From Candidatus Eiseniibacteriota bacterium (lineage in GTDB: Bacteria; Eisenbacteria; RBG-16-71-46; CAIMUX01): a stretch of DNA of 64,000 bases. Under the pieces are notes generated by a model that was not told the DNA's origin, searched no databases, and was given only the letters and a program-made list of their open reading frames with translations. Where the stretch lies: contig JADJQY010000004.1 of assembly GCA_016712505.1 (NCBI GenBank), positions 310,001-374,000 of the forward strand, read 5' to 3'. Position numbers and translations under genes: made by a program. Positions 51,607-63,199 of this stretch are shown in pieces (positions within the stretch are counted from its first letter, which is position 1; each line of letters begins with the position of its first letter).

Positions 51607-52473
51607 TCACCCTCTCCCCCGCCGCCGGATCCAGTTGGCGATGAGTGAGTAGTCCCCGTCGCCCCACCCGGATTGCAGCGCTTCCTCGAACGACGAATGC
51701 ACCGCCTCGGCGGCCGGAAGGGAGAGGCCGGCGCGTTCGATTTCCTCGTCGAGCAGGCGGAGGTCCTTCGTCATGTGCTTGAGGGGGAAGTGGAGCGGCA
51801 GTCTGTCGTCCAGCAGTGCACGCGCCTTGCCCCACATCGGCGAGCTGAGCGCACTCTCGTCCAGTATCCGAAGAACCTGGTGGGGATCGAGCGCGAACGC
51901 CTCGGAGAGGGCCAGCCACTCGCCGAGCGCCTCGACGTAGCGCGCGAGGAGCATGTTCAGGATCAGTTTGAGGCGGCTGCCGGTCCCGACTTCGCCGGTG
52001 TGGTGGACCGAGGTGGCGAGGGCAGCCAGGGTCGGCTCGGCCCGTTCGAGCACCTCACGCGTGCCACCCACCATGACGATCAGTTCCCCGCGACGGGCGG
52101 CACCGGTGCTGCCGAGCACTGGGGCATCGAGGTAGGCCGCGCCGCGTCGCTCCACGCGCGCGGCGAGCGCGCGGGCCCATTGCGCTCCCACCGTGGCCAG
52201 GTTGATCACGATCTGGCCAGGTCGTAGCGCCGCCTCGAGTCCGTCGGCCAGGACCGCCTCGGTGGCGCGGCCGTCAGTCAGCATCAACAGAAGGTGTTCG
52301 GTCTCGGCGGCGGCGGCCGCCGCTGTGCCGCTCAGCGCGATCGCGGAGGACGGCGACGGCCCGGGAGTTCGATTCCACGCGGCCTGAAGGAGCCCCGCCT
52401 CCCCGAGGCGTTCGGCCATCGGGCGGCCCATCAGGCCGAGGCCGAGGACGGCGCAACGCGGGGTTGGGTTCAT
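51607..52473 (-). CDS. NAD(P)-dependent beta-hydroxyacid dehydrogenase-type oxidoreductase
   Basis: 288 residues from ATG 52473. CAVLGLGLMGRPMAERLGEA (dinucleotide loop), YLDAPVLGSTGAARRGELIV (D-A-P-V-x-G-S-x-x-A-x-x-G substrate loop), GSRLKLILNMLLARYVEALG with the catalytic Lys, and KHMTKDLRLLDEE. This is the glyoxylate reductase/3-hydroxyisobutyrate dehydrogenase superfamily. Overlaps the preceding CpeT-like gene by ATGA, so they are cotranscribed. Confidence 0.92.
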   Translation of the reverse strand: MNPTPRCAVLGLGLMGRPMAERLGEAGLLQAAWNRTPGPSPSSAIALSGTAAAAAAETEHLLLMLTDGRATEAVLADGLEAALRPGQIVINLATVGAQWARALAARVERRGAAYLDAPVLGSTGAARRGELIVMVGGTREVLERAEPTLAALATSVHHTGEVGTGSRLKLILNMLLARYVEALGEWLALSEAFALDPHQVLRILDESALSSPMWGKARALLDDRLPLHFPLKHMTKDLRLLDEEIERAGLSLPAAEAVHSSFEEALQSGWGDGDYSLIANWIRRRGRG

Positions 52474-52865
52474 TCGCTCACCCGAAGGAAGCGATAGCCG
52501 CCGCGCTCGGCACCCCACACCTGGACGCCGGAGGCGTCGAATCCTCGGTCCCAGCTCACGATCCCCCCTTTCGTGATCGAAACTTCAGAGGTAGCGTAGG
52601 CGGCGCCCCGGAGATCGCTTTCGCAGTCCAGGCCGATCGTGCTGCCGGCGTAGCCACCGGCGGGGGGCATCCGCAGATGGATGTCGAAGTAGCTGGTATC
52701 CGCCGCGGCCTGCGCCGCGCGGCTGACGCTCCCGCTCATCCAGCCGGCCAGACGGTCGAGCTCGGTGGAAAGTGGGGCGGTCTCTGCTTGCGCACCGCGA
52801 GCTGCGGCCGCCATGGTGACGGCGAGGGCGAGCAGTCGGACGGTATTGGAAGGCAGTCGAAGCAT
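52470..52865 (-). CDS. CpcT/CpeT-like exported protein with shortened middle
   Basis: 131 residues with signal peptide (LALAVTMAAAARGAQA). LDRLAGWMSGSVSRAAQAAA and DTSYFDIHLRM match the family start. RGAAYATSEVSITKGGIVSW and DRGFDASGVQVWGAERGGY match its end. Full-length members are around 200 residues; the intervening barrel strands are missing here, in frame, with the junction near PPAGGYAGSTIG. In cyanobacteria these proteins attach bilins; distant exported relatives in other bacteria have no known ligand. Whether the short form folds is doubtful. Confidence 0.7.
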   Translation of the reverse strand: MLRLPSNTVRLLALAVTMAAAARGAQAETAPLSTELDRLAGWMSGSVSRAAQAAADTSYFDIHLRMPPAGGYAGSTIGLDCESDLRGAAYATSEVSITKGGIVSWDRGFDASGVQVWGAERGGYRFLRVSE

Positions 52866-52916
52866 CGAGGATCTCCCTTCACCACGATTCGGGACCGGAT
52901 CCTAGCAGACCCGGGC

Positions 52917-53300
52917 TCAACGACTGGTAGAACGCTTCGCGCGAGGTCGCCGGGGTTGCCCTGCAGATGGGAGGGGGGAAAAGGTCTCGATCTCCCGCGA
53001 AAATTGCTGGTTGAGACCGCCGCAGACCACGTCGCAGAGCTCGAAGACGTGGGCGTCGGTGACGGCGTAGTAGACGTGGAGGCCCTGTTTCCGCCGGGCG
53101 ACCACCCCCTCCCGCAACATCAAGGCAAGGTGCTTCGAGACGTTGGCCTGTCCCGCCCCGGTCGACTTGACCAGAGCGGTCACCGTCCGCTCCCCCTCCC
53201 GCAGGGCGTGGAGGAGCTTCAAACGCACCGGATCTCCAAGCAGGCGAAAGCGTTGCGCGATCCGGTCGAGCGTCGGGTCGTTCGGTATCTGGGAGGCCAC
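52917..53300 (-). CDS. ArsR-family winged-helix repressor
   Basis: 127 residues. RFRLLGDPVRLKLLHALREG and TVTALVKSTGAGQANVSKHL (recognition helix), ALMLREGVVARRKQGLHVYY (wing). DVVCGG near residue 92 leaves a lone pair-less Cys, and the classical ELCVCDL metal motif is absent, so the effector may not be arsenite. The C-terminus is Arg/Lys-rich. Divergent from the efflux operon and probably its repressor. Confidence 0.92.
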   Translation of the reverse strand: MASQIPNDPTLDRIAQRFRLLGDPVRLKLLHALREGERTVTALVKSTGAGQANVSKHLALMLREGVVARRKQGLHVYYAVTDAHVFELCDVVCGGLNQQFSREIETFSPLPSAGQPRRPRAKRSTSR

Positions 53301-53352
53301 GGGAGGTTCCTTTTGCGATTGACTGAAACCTTGATGCCGATTAAATTACCAA

Positions 53353-53376
53353 ATAGTCATATAGTCATATGGTCAC
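53353..53376. promoter_or_regulatory. three 8-bp direct repeats, probable ArsR operator
   Basis: ATAGTCAT at 53353-53360 and 53361-53368 and ATGGTCAC at 53369-53376, in an AT-rich patch (from about 53336) between the arsR-like gene and tolC. Unusually low GC for this window and correctly placed to control both directions. Confidence 0.55.
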
Positions 53377-53428
53377 TTGTGCTCAGTATGGCCCCAGGCC
53401 GGGGGCAATGGCAAGAGAGGAGCAGGCG

Positions 53429-54811
53429 ATGCGAAAACCAGGCCGGGCGATCCTGACCTCAGCGCTCACGGCCGTTCTGCTCACGCACGGAGACGGTGCG
53501 AGCGGGAGCGAGCCGGTTCGATTCGAGCAGCCGGTGCTCAGCTTGGCCGAAGCGGTGCGTCTGGGACGACTCCACTCCCCGATGATCCTGGCGGCAAACG
53601 CCGGGGCCGATGCCGCGCGCGCGGCGGCCCGAGGGGCCCGGGCGCAGCGCTACCCCACCATCGAGGCGCGCGAGACCTTTCTGCGGACCGACTCCCCGGC
53701 CGATGTCTTCGGTCTCAAACTCTCGCAGGAGATCTTCTCCCTGGCGGAGTTCTCGAGTGCCAACCCGAATGACCCGGAGCCGTTCGACCACTGGAGCACC
53801 GAGATCGAGGCGAGCCTGCCCGTCTGGACCGGCGGGAAACTCTCGAACGGGATTCGCCAGGCGGATCAGATGGCGAAGGCGGCGGGGAACCAGGCGGGAT
53901 TCGCGACCGCGGCGGTCGAACTTTCGATCGCCCAGGCCTACCTCGACGCGGTGCTCGCCGCCGAAGGGGTCACGCTGGCCGAGAGCGCCTATCGCACCAC
54001 CTCGTCCCACGTGGAGCAGGCCCAAGCCTACTTCGATTCCGGGATGATGGTCGAAAGTGATCTGCTCCAGGCCAAGGTGCAGCTCGCGCAGATGGAAGAT
54101 CAGCGCATTTCGAGTCGCAGTCGGGCACGGATCGCCAGGGCAGGCCTGGTTCGCGCGGCCGGAATCGAAGTGGCCGAGGAGACGCGCCTGGAGGCGGGTA
54201 CCGAAGGTCCGGCGATCGAACGGTACGATCTGTCCCTGGGCATCGAGGCAGCGGTGCGGGACCGTCGCGACCTCGCCGCGGGCGCGGCCCAGCTCGATGC
54301 CGCGCGGGCGGGAGTCGGTCGCGCCATCGGCGGCTTCTTTCCTGACCTCGGAGTCCGGGCTCGATACACCATGAGTGACGACACCCCGTTCGGCGCCGCG
54401 GGATCGAGCTACCTCATCGCCGCCCAGGCCAGCTGGAAGTTCTGGGACAGCGGGAAGAGCCTGGCCGACCTGGCGCGTAGTCGCCACGAATCGGAGGCCG
54501 CTTCCCGCCAGCTCGAGGGAGCGGTCGCGGCCGCCCGCTTCGAGGTGACGGCCGCACTCCTGGAAGCGGAGGCACAAGAAGCCCGCCGGGCGACCGCCGA
54601 ACAGGCGGTGGCGGCGGCCGAACGCGCCCACCTGATTCTCGAGGACCGATGGAAGGCGGGCGCGGCCCGAACTTCCGATCTGCTCGACGCTGAGACCGCG
54701 CTGCACGCCGCCCGCGTCCGCGCTCTGGAAGCCAAGTTCAACCAGCAGCGGGCCGCGCGCGCGCTGCTCTTCGCCATCGGCCAGTCGCCGGTACCCGAGG
54801 TGAAACCATGA
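53429..54811 (+). CDS. TolC-family outer-membrane channel
   Basis: 460 residues from ATG 53429 with AGGAG upstream. Signal peptide ends near SGSEP. LSLAEAVRLGRLHSPMILAA opens the first helical repeat, and long coiled-coil helices with two structural repeats (about 60-250 and 270-450) alternate with short strands (DLGVRARYTMSD). Outer-membrane exit duct for the pump encoded next; ATGA overlap with the adaptor gene. Confidence 0.93.
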   Translation: MRKPGRAILTSALTAVLLTHGDGASGSEPVRFEQPVLSLAEAVRLGRLHSPMILAANAGADAARAAARGARAQRYPTIEARETFLRTDSPADVFGLKLSQEIFSLAEFSSANPNDPEPFDHWSTEIEASLPVWTGGKLSNGIRQADQMAKAAGNQAGFATAAVELSIAQAYLDAVLAAEGVTLAESAYRTTSSHVEQAQAYFDSGMMVESDLLQAKVQLAQMEDQRISSRSRARIARAGLVRAAGIEVAEETRLEAGTEGPAIERYDLSLGIEAAVRDRRDLAAGAAQLDAARAGVGRAIGGFFPDLGVRARYTMSDDTPFGAAGSSYLIAAQASWKFWDSGKSLADLARSRHESEAASRQLEGAVAAARFEVTAALLEAEAQEARRATAEQAVAAAERAHLILEDRWKAGAARTSDLLDAETALHAARVRALEAKFNQQRAARALLFAIGQSPVPEVKP

Positions 54812-55901
54812 AGTCCAACGCCCGCATCGCTCCTCTGCGTTCCAGCCTGCAGCTCGCCCTCGTGGGGATGGCGGTCGCCGTCCTCGCCGGTTGCACCTCG
54901 CACGCGGAGAAACACGAGGTCACGCCGGCCGCTGTAATCCCGGTCCGTGAGACGATACTCGCCGCAACCCCAGAAGGGCGGAGGGTCGAAGCGGTCGGCT
55001 CGTTGCGCGCGGCCCGAACCGCAACCCTCTCGGCACGAATCATGGGATCGGTCCTGGAGCTGCGGAAGGAGGCCGGAGATCCGATCCGCCGCGGGGAGGT
55101 CCTGGTGGTCATCGATCCACGCGAGGTCAGCGGCCAGATAGCCCAGGCCGAAGGGGCGCTGGCGCAGGCACGCGCCGCCCTGACCCTGGCGGAAACGAAT
55201 TTCTCCAGGTTCGACGGGCTGTTCACGCGCGGATCGGCATCCCAGCTCGAGCTCGATTCGGCCCGCTATCAGCGCGACACCGCGGCGGGCGCGGTCAAGC
55301 AGGCGGAGGGAGCGGTGGAAACCGCCCGCTCCTATCGTGCCTACTCCGAAGTGGCCGCCCCATTCGATGGCCGAGTGGTCGACCGGAAGTGCGAGGTCGG
55401 CGACCTGGCGACCCCCGGTCGCCCGCTCCTCGAGGTGGAAGATGCCCGCGAGATCCGCCTCTACGTCGCCCTGGCGGAAGACGAACTCGCTCTGGCCACG
55501 GTGGGCGGAACAGTCGCAGTAACCGTCCCGGCCCTGGGAGATCGGGAGTTCGAAGGGCGCGTCGCGGAGATCGTTCCGAGCCTCGATCCCGCGACGCGCA
55601 CCTTCTTGGTCAAGCTCGACCTGCCCTCGGACGCCGCCCTCCGCGCGGGACTCTTCGCCCGCGCCCGCTTCCTCGGCGGCTCGGCCGAAGTGGTGCGTCT
55701 CCCGCGGAATGCCATGGTCCGGCGCGGCAGCCTCACCGGTGCCTTCACGATCGAGGACGGGAAGGCGGCGTTCCGCCTGCTGGTCCTCGATGACCAGCCG
55801 GGCTCCGAACCCCGCATCGTCTCCGGTCTCGACGCGGGAGCACGGGTGATCCTCGATCCTCCGGCCACGCTCGAGAACGGTTCGCCGGTCGAGGTGCGCT
55901 C

Positions 55902-55905
<4 letters not shown>
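54808..55905 (+). CDS. RND efflux periplasmic adaptor, lipoprotein
   Basis: 365 residues. Lipobox AVLAGC-TS. ARIMGSVLELRKEAGDPIRR and RVVDRKCEVGDLATPGRPLL are the lipoyl half-motifs around a short coiled coil; barrel and membrane-proximal domains follow (LPRNAMVRRGSLTGAF). Connects TolC to the RND pump; overlaps both neighbours by ATGA. Confidence 0.94.
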
Positions 55906-59217
<3,312 letters not shown>

Positions 59218-59240
<23 letters not shown>

Positions 59241-59406
59241 GATCATCGCCGGAGCGTTCGTCATGGTGTCGGTCGCTCTGGGGTACTTCGTCTCTCCCTG
59301 GTTTCTGGCCTTCACCGCTTTCGTCGGCCTGAACCTGCTTCAATCCGGGATCACCCGCTGGTGTCCGATGATGAGCTTGCTCCGCAAGATCGGCGTGCGG
59401 CCGTGA
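59218..59406 (+). CDS. DUF2892 small membrane protein
   Basis: 62 residues with two membrane helices (WLRIIAGAFVMVSVALGYF and FLAFTAFVGLNLLQSG), then TRWCPMMSLLRKIG, the C-terminal Cys-Pro of DUF2892 (YgaP-tail-like) proteins. Begins inside the end of the RND gene, so translation is coupled. Function unknown; may help membrane insertion or redox sensing. Confidence 0.88.
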
Positions 59407-59440
59407 GCACCGTTCTCTCCGCTCCACGAGAGGTGACGAC

Positions 59441-59725
59441 ATGAAGCTCCTGATGCTGATCGTCCCCACCGAGTCGCGGGACAAGATCGAGTCGGCGCTC
59501 CAGGAAGAGTCGGTCTTCGGCTACACCGAGGTTCCGAGCGTGCTCGGTAGCGGCCAGACCGGACTTCGACTCGGCTCGCGCGCGTTCCCCGAGACCTCCT
59601 CGCTCATTCTCATCGTGCTCCAGGACGAGAAGGTCGACACCCTGATCGAGGCGCTCAAGAATTCCTGCCCGGACTGCGCCGGAGCGATGCATGCCGTGAT
59701 CTGGGGAGTCGATCGGATGCTCTGA
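59441..59725 (+). CDS. PG0541-like transporter-associated protein (PII-like fold)
   Basis: 94 residues: MKLLMLIVPTESRDKIESAL, GYTEVPSVLGSGQTGLRLGS, SLILIVLQDEKVDTLIEALK. The sequence has the ferredoxin-like PII-like pattern of proteins found beside RND pumps. Likely senses a small ligand or regulates the pump; inference from position. Last gene of the efflux operon. Confidence 0.82.
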   Translation: MKLLMLIVPTESRDKIESALQEESVFGYTEVPSVLGSGQTGLRLGSRAFPETSSLILIVLQDEKVDTLIEALKNSCPDCAGAMHAVIWGVDRML

Positions 59726-59875
59726 CCCGGGCGGGCGGAAATGACAGCTCCGGCTGACGCTCCGGCGGGCGGAAAAACCGCGCGATCCGCCAGCGCGCCT
59801 GGGGTACCATCGGCGGTCGGAATGCTTCCGACCGCGAATTCCGGTGGCCAACCCGCAGGTGAGAGGACCCCGCAG

Positions 59876-61264
59876 ATGAAGGAACTGTTGCAGTCGATCG
59901 TCGCCGCGCATCCCGGCTTCCTCGAGTTGCGCTACCACCGTCGGGTGCAGAACAGCTTCTTCGCCCAGAAAGGTCGGGTCGAAGACGCCTCCAGCCGCAC
60001 CCGCGCAGGCGTGGGGGTCCGCGCCCTGGTGGACGGAGCTTGGGGCTTCTCCAGCACCTCCGATCTGTCGCGCGACGGCATCGACCGGGCGGTCGATCGG
60101 GCGGTGACCGCGGCCCGGGATCTGGCCCGCGCCGATGGACGTAAGATCGCCCCCCTGCCGCCGACGACCCTGGCCCGGGCCAATCACGTCGGAGACGACT
60201 TCGACACCTTGCTGGCGCAACCGCTGGGCGACAAGCTCTCCCGGGTGATGGACCTGGAGCGGGCTACCCGCGAGAGTTCTTCCCGCATCCACACCGCCTC
60301 CTCGATGTACGCGGAGATCTTCGAGGAGAAGTCGATCGTGACCACCGACGGCGCGGCAGCATCGTACCGGATCGTCCGACCCGAACTGCGGGTCGCGGCC
60401 TTCGCGGAGAAGGACGGCGCCCAGGTGGTGGGACGCAACTCGGTTGGCGTGCAGGGCGGCTGGAACTGCCTCTTCAACCATCAGACCGCGCAGGGAATCG
60501 CCGAGCGAACGGCGAAGCAGGCGGTAGACCAATTGGACGCCCCCCACGTGCCGGGAGGGGTGAAGACCGTGATCCTCGCGCCGAGCATCGTCGGCCTGCT
60601 GTCGCACGAGGCGATTGGCCACACCGTCGAGGCGGACTTCGTTCTCGCCGGTTCGGTGGCCGCAGGAAAGATCGGCCGGATGGTAGCCAGCGAGCACGTC
60701 ACCCTCTGCGACTCGGCGAACTCGGAGTACGAATCGGGCGCCTGCGGCACCCTCCCCTTCGACGACGAGGGCGTCCCAGCCCAGCGCACCACGATCATCC
60801 AGAATGGTCGGCTGGTCTCCTATCTCCACAATCGCGAGACCGCGGCGGAGTTCGGCGTGGCGCCGACCGGGAATGCCCGGGCGTGGGAGTATTCCGACGA
60901 ACCGCTGGTCCGGATGCGCAACACCTACATCGAGCCGGGCACCATGAGCCTCGACGAGATGATCGCCGGGGTGGAAGATGGATACCTGCTCGACAACCCC
61001 GGTTCCGGACAAGCCGACGCGACCGGCGAGTTCATGTTCGGCGCGGGCTACGCCATCGAGATCAAACACGGGCGCCTGGGACGGATCTTCCGCGAGGTCA
61101 CAATCTCGGGCGTGGCGTTCGAGATGCTGCGGACGGTCGACGCGGTCAGCCGCGAGTTCCGCTGGGACCTTGGATCGGGCTACTGCGGAAAGTGGCAGCC
61201 GGCCAAGGTGGACGCCGGTGGCCCCTATCTGCGCTGCCAGGTGATGCTGGGCGGACGACAGTAA
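59876..61264 (+). CDS. tldD: TldD metalloprotease subunit
   Basis: 462 residues from ATG 59876. VGVRALVDGAWGFSST near the N-terminus; the metal motif LSHEAIGHTVEADF (H-E-x3-H) near residue 245; CGTLPFDDEGVPAQRTTIIQ and EFMFGAGYAIEIKHG toward the C-terminus. Forms a heterodimer with TldE/PmbA that trims unfolded peptides or RiPP leaders. A longer in-frame upstream start (59741) is low-complexity and unlikely. Confidence 0.95.
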   Translation: MKELLQSIVAAHPGFLELRYHRRVQNSFFAQKGRVEDASSRTRAGVGVRALVDGAWGFSSTSDLSRDGIDRAVDRAVTAARDLARADGRKIAPLPPTTLARANHVGDDFDTLLAQPLGDKLSRVMDLERATRESSSRIHTASSMYAEIFEEKSIVTTDGAAASYRIVRPELRVAAFAEKDGAQVVGRNSVGVQGGWNCLFNHQTAQGIAERTAKQAVDQLDAPHVPGGVKTVILAPSIVGLLSHEAIGHTVEADFVLAGSVAAGKIGRMVASEHVTLCDSANSEYESGACGTLPFDDEGVPAQRTTIIQNGRLVSYLHNRETAAEFGVAPTGNARAWEYSDEPLVRMRNTYIEPGTMSLDEMIAGVEDGYLLDNPGSGQADATGEFMFGAGYAIEIKHGRLGRIFREVTISGVAFEMLRTVDAVSREFRWDLGSGYCGKWQPAKVDAGGPYLRCQVMLGGRQ

Positions 61265-61291
61265 CTCAACGACTCCCCGCGGAGGAATGCG

Positions 61292-62638
61292 ATGCAGCAC
61301 GGAACCGAGTTGCGAGAACATGCCGAACGTCTGCTCGACCTGGCCCGCCGGGCGGGTGCGGACGAAGCACAGGTCAGCGCTTCGCACGATCGCGAGATCA
61401 AAGTCGGGTTCGAGCGAAACGAGCTGAGTCTCTCGGCGAGCGGCGAAGAGACTTCACTACGTCTGCGCGTCCACCACCAGCACCGCCTCGGCGCCGCCTC
61501 GACCAACTCGACCGACCGGCACGATCTCGAGCGCGCGGTCGAGGCCGCCATGGCGATGGCCTCTTTCTCACCGCCCGACGAGCACTTGAATCTCCCCTTT
61601 CCCGCCCCTCTGGAGGAGCGGCCCGACCTCTGGGACGAGTCGATCGTTTCCGTCGGTCCGGAGCAACTCCGGTCGATGGCAGAGGAGTTCCTGCGCGCGC
61701 TGCGCGAGGATGCGCGGGTCTCGATCGACAGCGGCAACGTGTCGAGCGAGCTGGACGAATCGTGGTTGCTCAACACTCACGGCATCGCGGTGCGGGAGCG
61801 GCAGACCCGGCTGGCCTGGCTGGGCAGCGGTCAGGGGCTCGACGGCGATGACATCACGAACTTCGACTACGGCGGCGGCATGAGCTACCGGCTGGAAGGG
61901 GCGCGCGAGCGGATGCTCGTCGACGGCCGGCGCATGGCCCGTCAGATCGCCGGCACCTTCGGCGCGGGCACCGGAGTGTCGTACAAGGGGTGCGTCCTGC
62001 TCTCCCCGCGCGCGCTCGAGGAACTGGTCCTCGACCCGCTGGAGTCGCACCTCTCCGGCCTGCAGGTGTTCTACGGCAAGTCGAACTTCACCGACGACAA
62101 GCTCGGCACCCCGGTCACCAGCCCGCTCTTCTCGCTCGAGGATGATCCGACCGATCCGCTCCTGGTCGGTTGCACCGCCTGGGATTCGGAGGGGGTTCCG
62201 ACCTCGCGTCGCACCTTCATCGAACGGGGCGTGCTTCGCCTGCAGATGGAGAACGCCTACTCCGCGAAGCGCCGCGGAAGATCGTTGACCGGCCACTGCG
62301 GATTCGGCTTGCACGGGGCGAAGGTCGCCTCCGGGGAAACACCGCTCGCCGACCTCGTCTCCGGCCGCCAGCCGCTCCTGGTCGTACATCGCTTCAGCGG
62401 AAACGTCGATGCCCAGAGCGGCGACTTCTCCGGCGTGGCCAAGGGGAGTCACCTCCACGCGGCCGGCGAGCGCCGGCCGATCAGCGAGACCATGATCTCC
62501 GGCAATCTCTTCGCCATGCTCCGCTGCATCGAAGGGGTCAGTCGGGAGGTGGAAACGGTGGAGAACGGTTATGTCGCCCCCTGGATCCTGTTCGACGGGA
62601 TCTCGGTGACGGCACAAGACCAGGTCGGGAGACCGTAG
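61292..62638 (+). CDS. pmbA: TldE/PmbA protease subunit
   Basis: 448 residues: AERLLDLARRAGADEAQVSA, SLRLRVHHQHRLGAAS, SGLQVFYGKSNFTDDKLGT, GCTAWDSEGVPTSRRTFIER and SGDFSGVAKGSHLHAAGER. No H-E-x3-H, as expected for the non-metal subunit. 27 bases after tldD. No RiPP precursor gene was found nearby. Confidence 0.94.
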   Translation: MQHGTELREHAERLLDLARRAGADEAQVSASHDREIKVGFERNELSLSASGEETSLRLRVHHQHRLGAASTNSTDRHDLERAVEAAMAMASFSPPDEHLNLPFPAPLEERPDLWDESIVSVGPEQLRSMAEEFLRALREDARVSIDSGNVSSELDESWLLNTHGIAVRERQTRLAWLGSGQGLDGDDITNFDYGGGMSYRLEGARERMLVDGRRMARQIAGTFGAGTGVSYKGCVLLSPRALEELVLDPLESHLSGLQVFYGKSNFTDDKLGTPVTSPLFSLEDDPTDPLLVGCTAWDSEGVPTSRRTFIERGVLRLQMENAYSAKRRGRSLTGHCGFGLHGAKVASGETPLADLVSGRQPLLVVHRFSGNVDAQSGDFSGVAKGSHLHAAGERRPISETMISGNLFAMLRCIEGVSREVETVENGYVAPWILFDGISVTAQDQVGRP

Positions 62639-62641
62639 GGA

Positions 62642-63190
62642 ATGAACGAAGCTCGGCGCATTGCGATCCTGTCAACCGGGGGCACGATCGAGAAGACCTA
62701 TAGCGAATCGAGCGGCGCGCTCTCGAACGAGCGGAGCGTGCTCGAGATCATGCTCAGCCAGCTCGAGCTGGACGGCGTCGAAATCGATCGCGTCCCGGTG
62801 ATGAACATCGATTCGCTGGAGATGGACCAGGCCGACCATGAGCGGATCGTGAAGGTGGCCTCGGCCTACGCAGAGTCGCACGACGGCGTGATCATCACCC
62901 ACGGCACCGATCGTCTCCCCCTGACCGGAGAGTTGCTGGTCGAGCGGGTGGGTGAGCGACCCCGCATCCCGATCATCCTGACCGGCGCGATGCGCCCCTA
63001 CGAGCTGCGGAACACCGACGCGCTCCAGAACCTCACCGAGGCGTTGCTCGCCGTCCAGTTAGTGGAGCCCGGAATCTACGTCGCGATGCACAATCGCGTG
63101 CTTCGGTTCCCCGGAGTGGTCAAGGACTACCAGCGGATGACCTTCGTCAAGCAGCCCAGCGGGATCGGCGGGGCGGACAACCCAACCTAG
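62642..63190 (+). CDS. single-domain asparaginase-like protein
   Basis: 182 residues. ILSTGGTIEKTYSESSGALS has the nucleophilic Thr; VIITHGTDRLPLTGELLVE holds the second Thr-Asp pair (normally HGTDT); IILTGAMRPYELRNTDALQN; EPGIYVAMHNRVLRFPGVVK supplies the Lys. Only the N-terminal domain of type I/II asparaginases is present, as in a known family of short bacterial homologues. Probable amidohydrolase; activity on asparagine unproven. Confidence 0.85.
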   Translation: MNEARRIAILSTGGTIEKTYSESSGALSNERSVLEIMLSQLELDGVEIDRVPVMNIDSLEMDQADHERIVKVASAYAESHDGVIITHGTDRLPLTGELLVERVGERPRIPIILTGAMRPYELRNTDALQNLTEALLAVQLVEPGIYVAMHNRVLRFPGVVKDYQRMTFVKQPSGIGGADNPT

Positions 63191-63199
63191 CACCCTGGT

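Noticed and set aside
53369..53429. Upstream start for the TolC gene at 53369
   Set aside because: It would place the start inside the operator repeats and add a non-signal leader; ATG 53429 has a proper ribosome-binding site and signal peptide.
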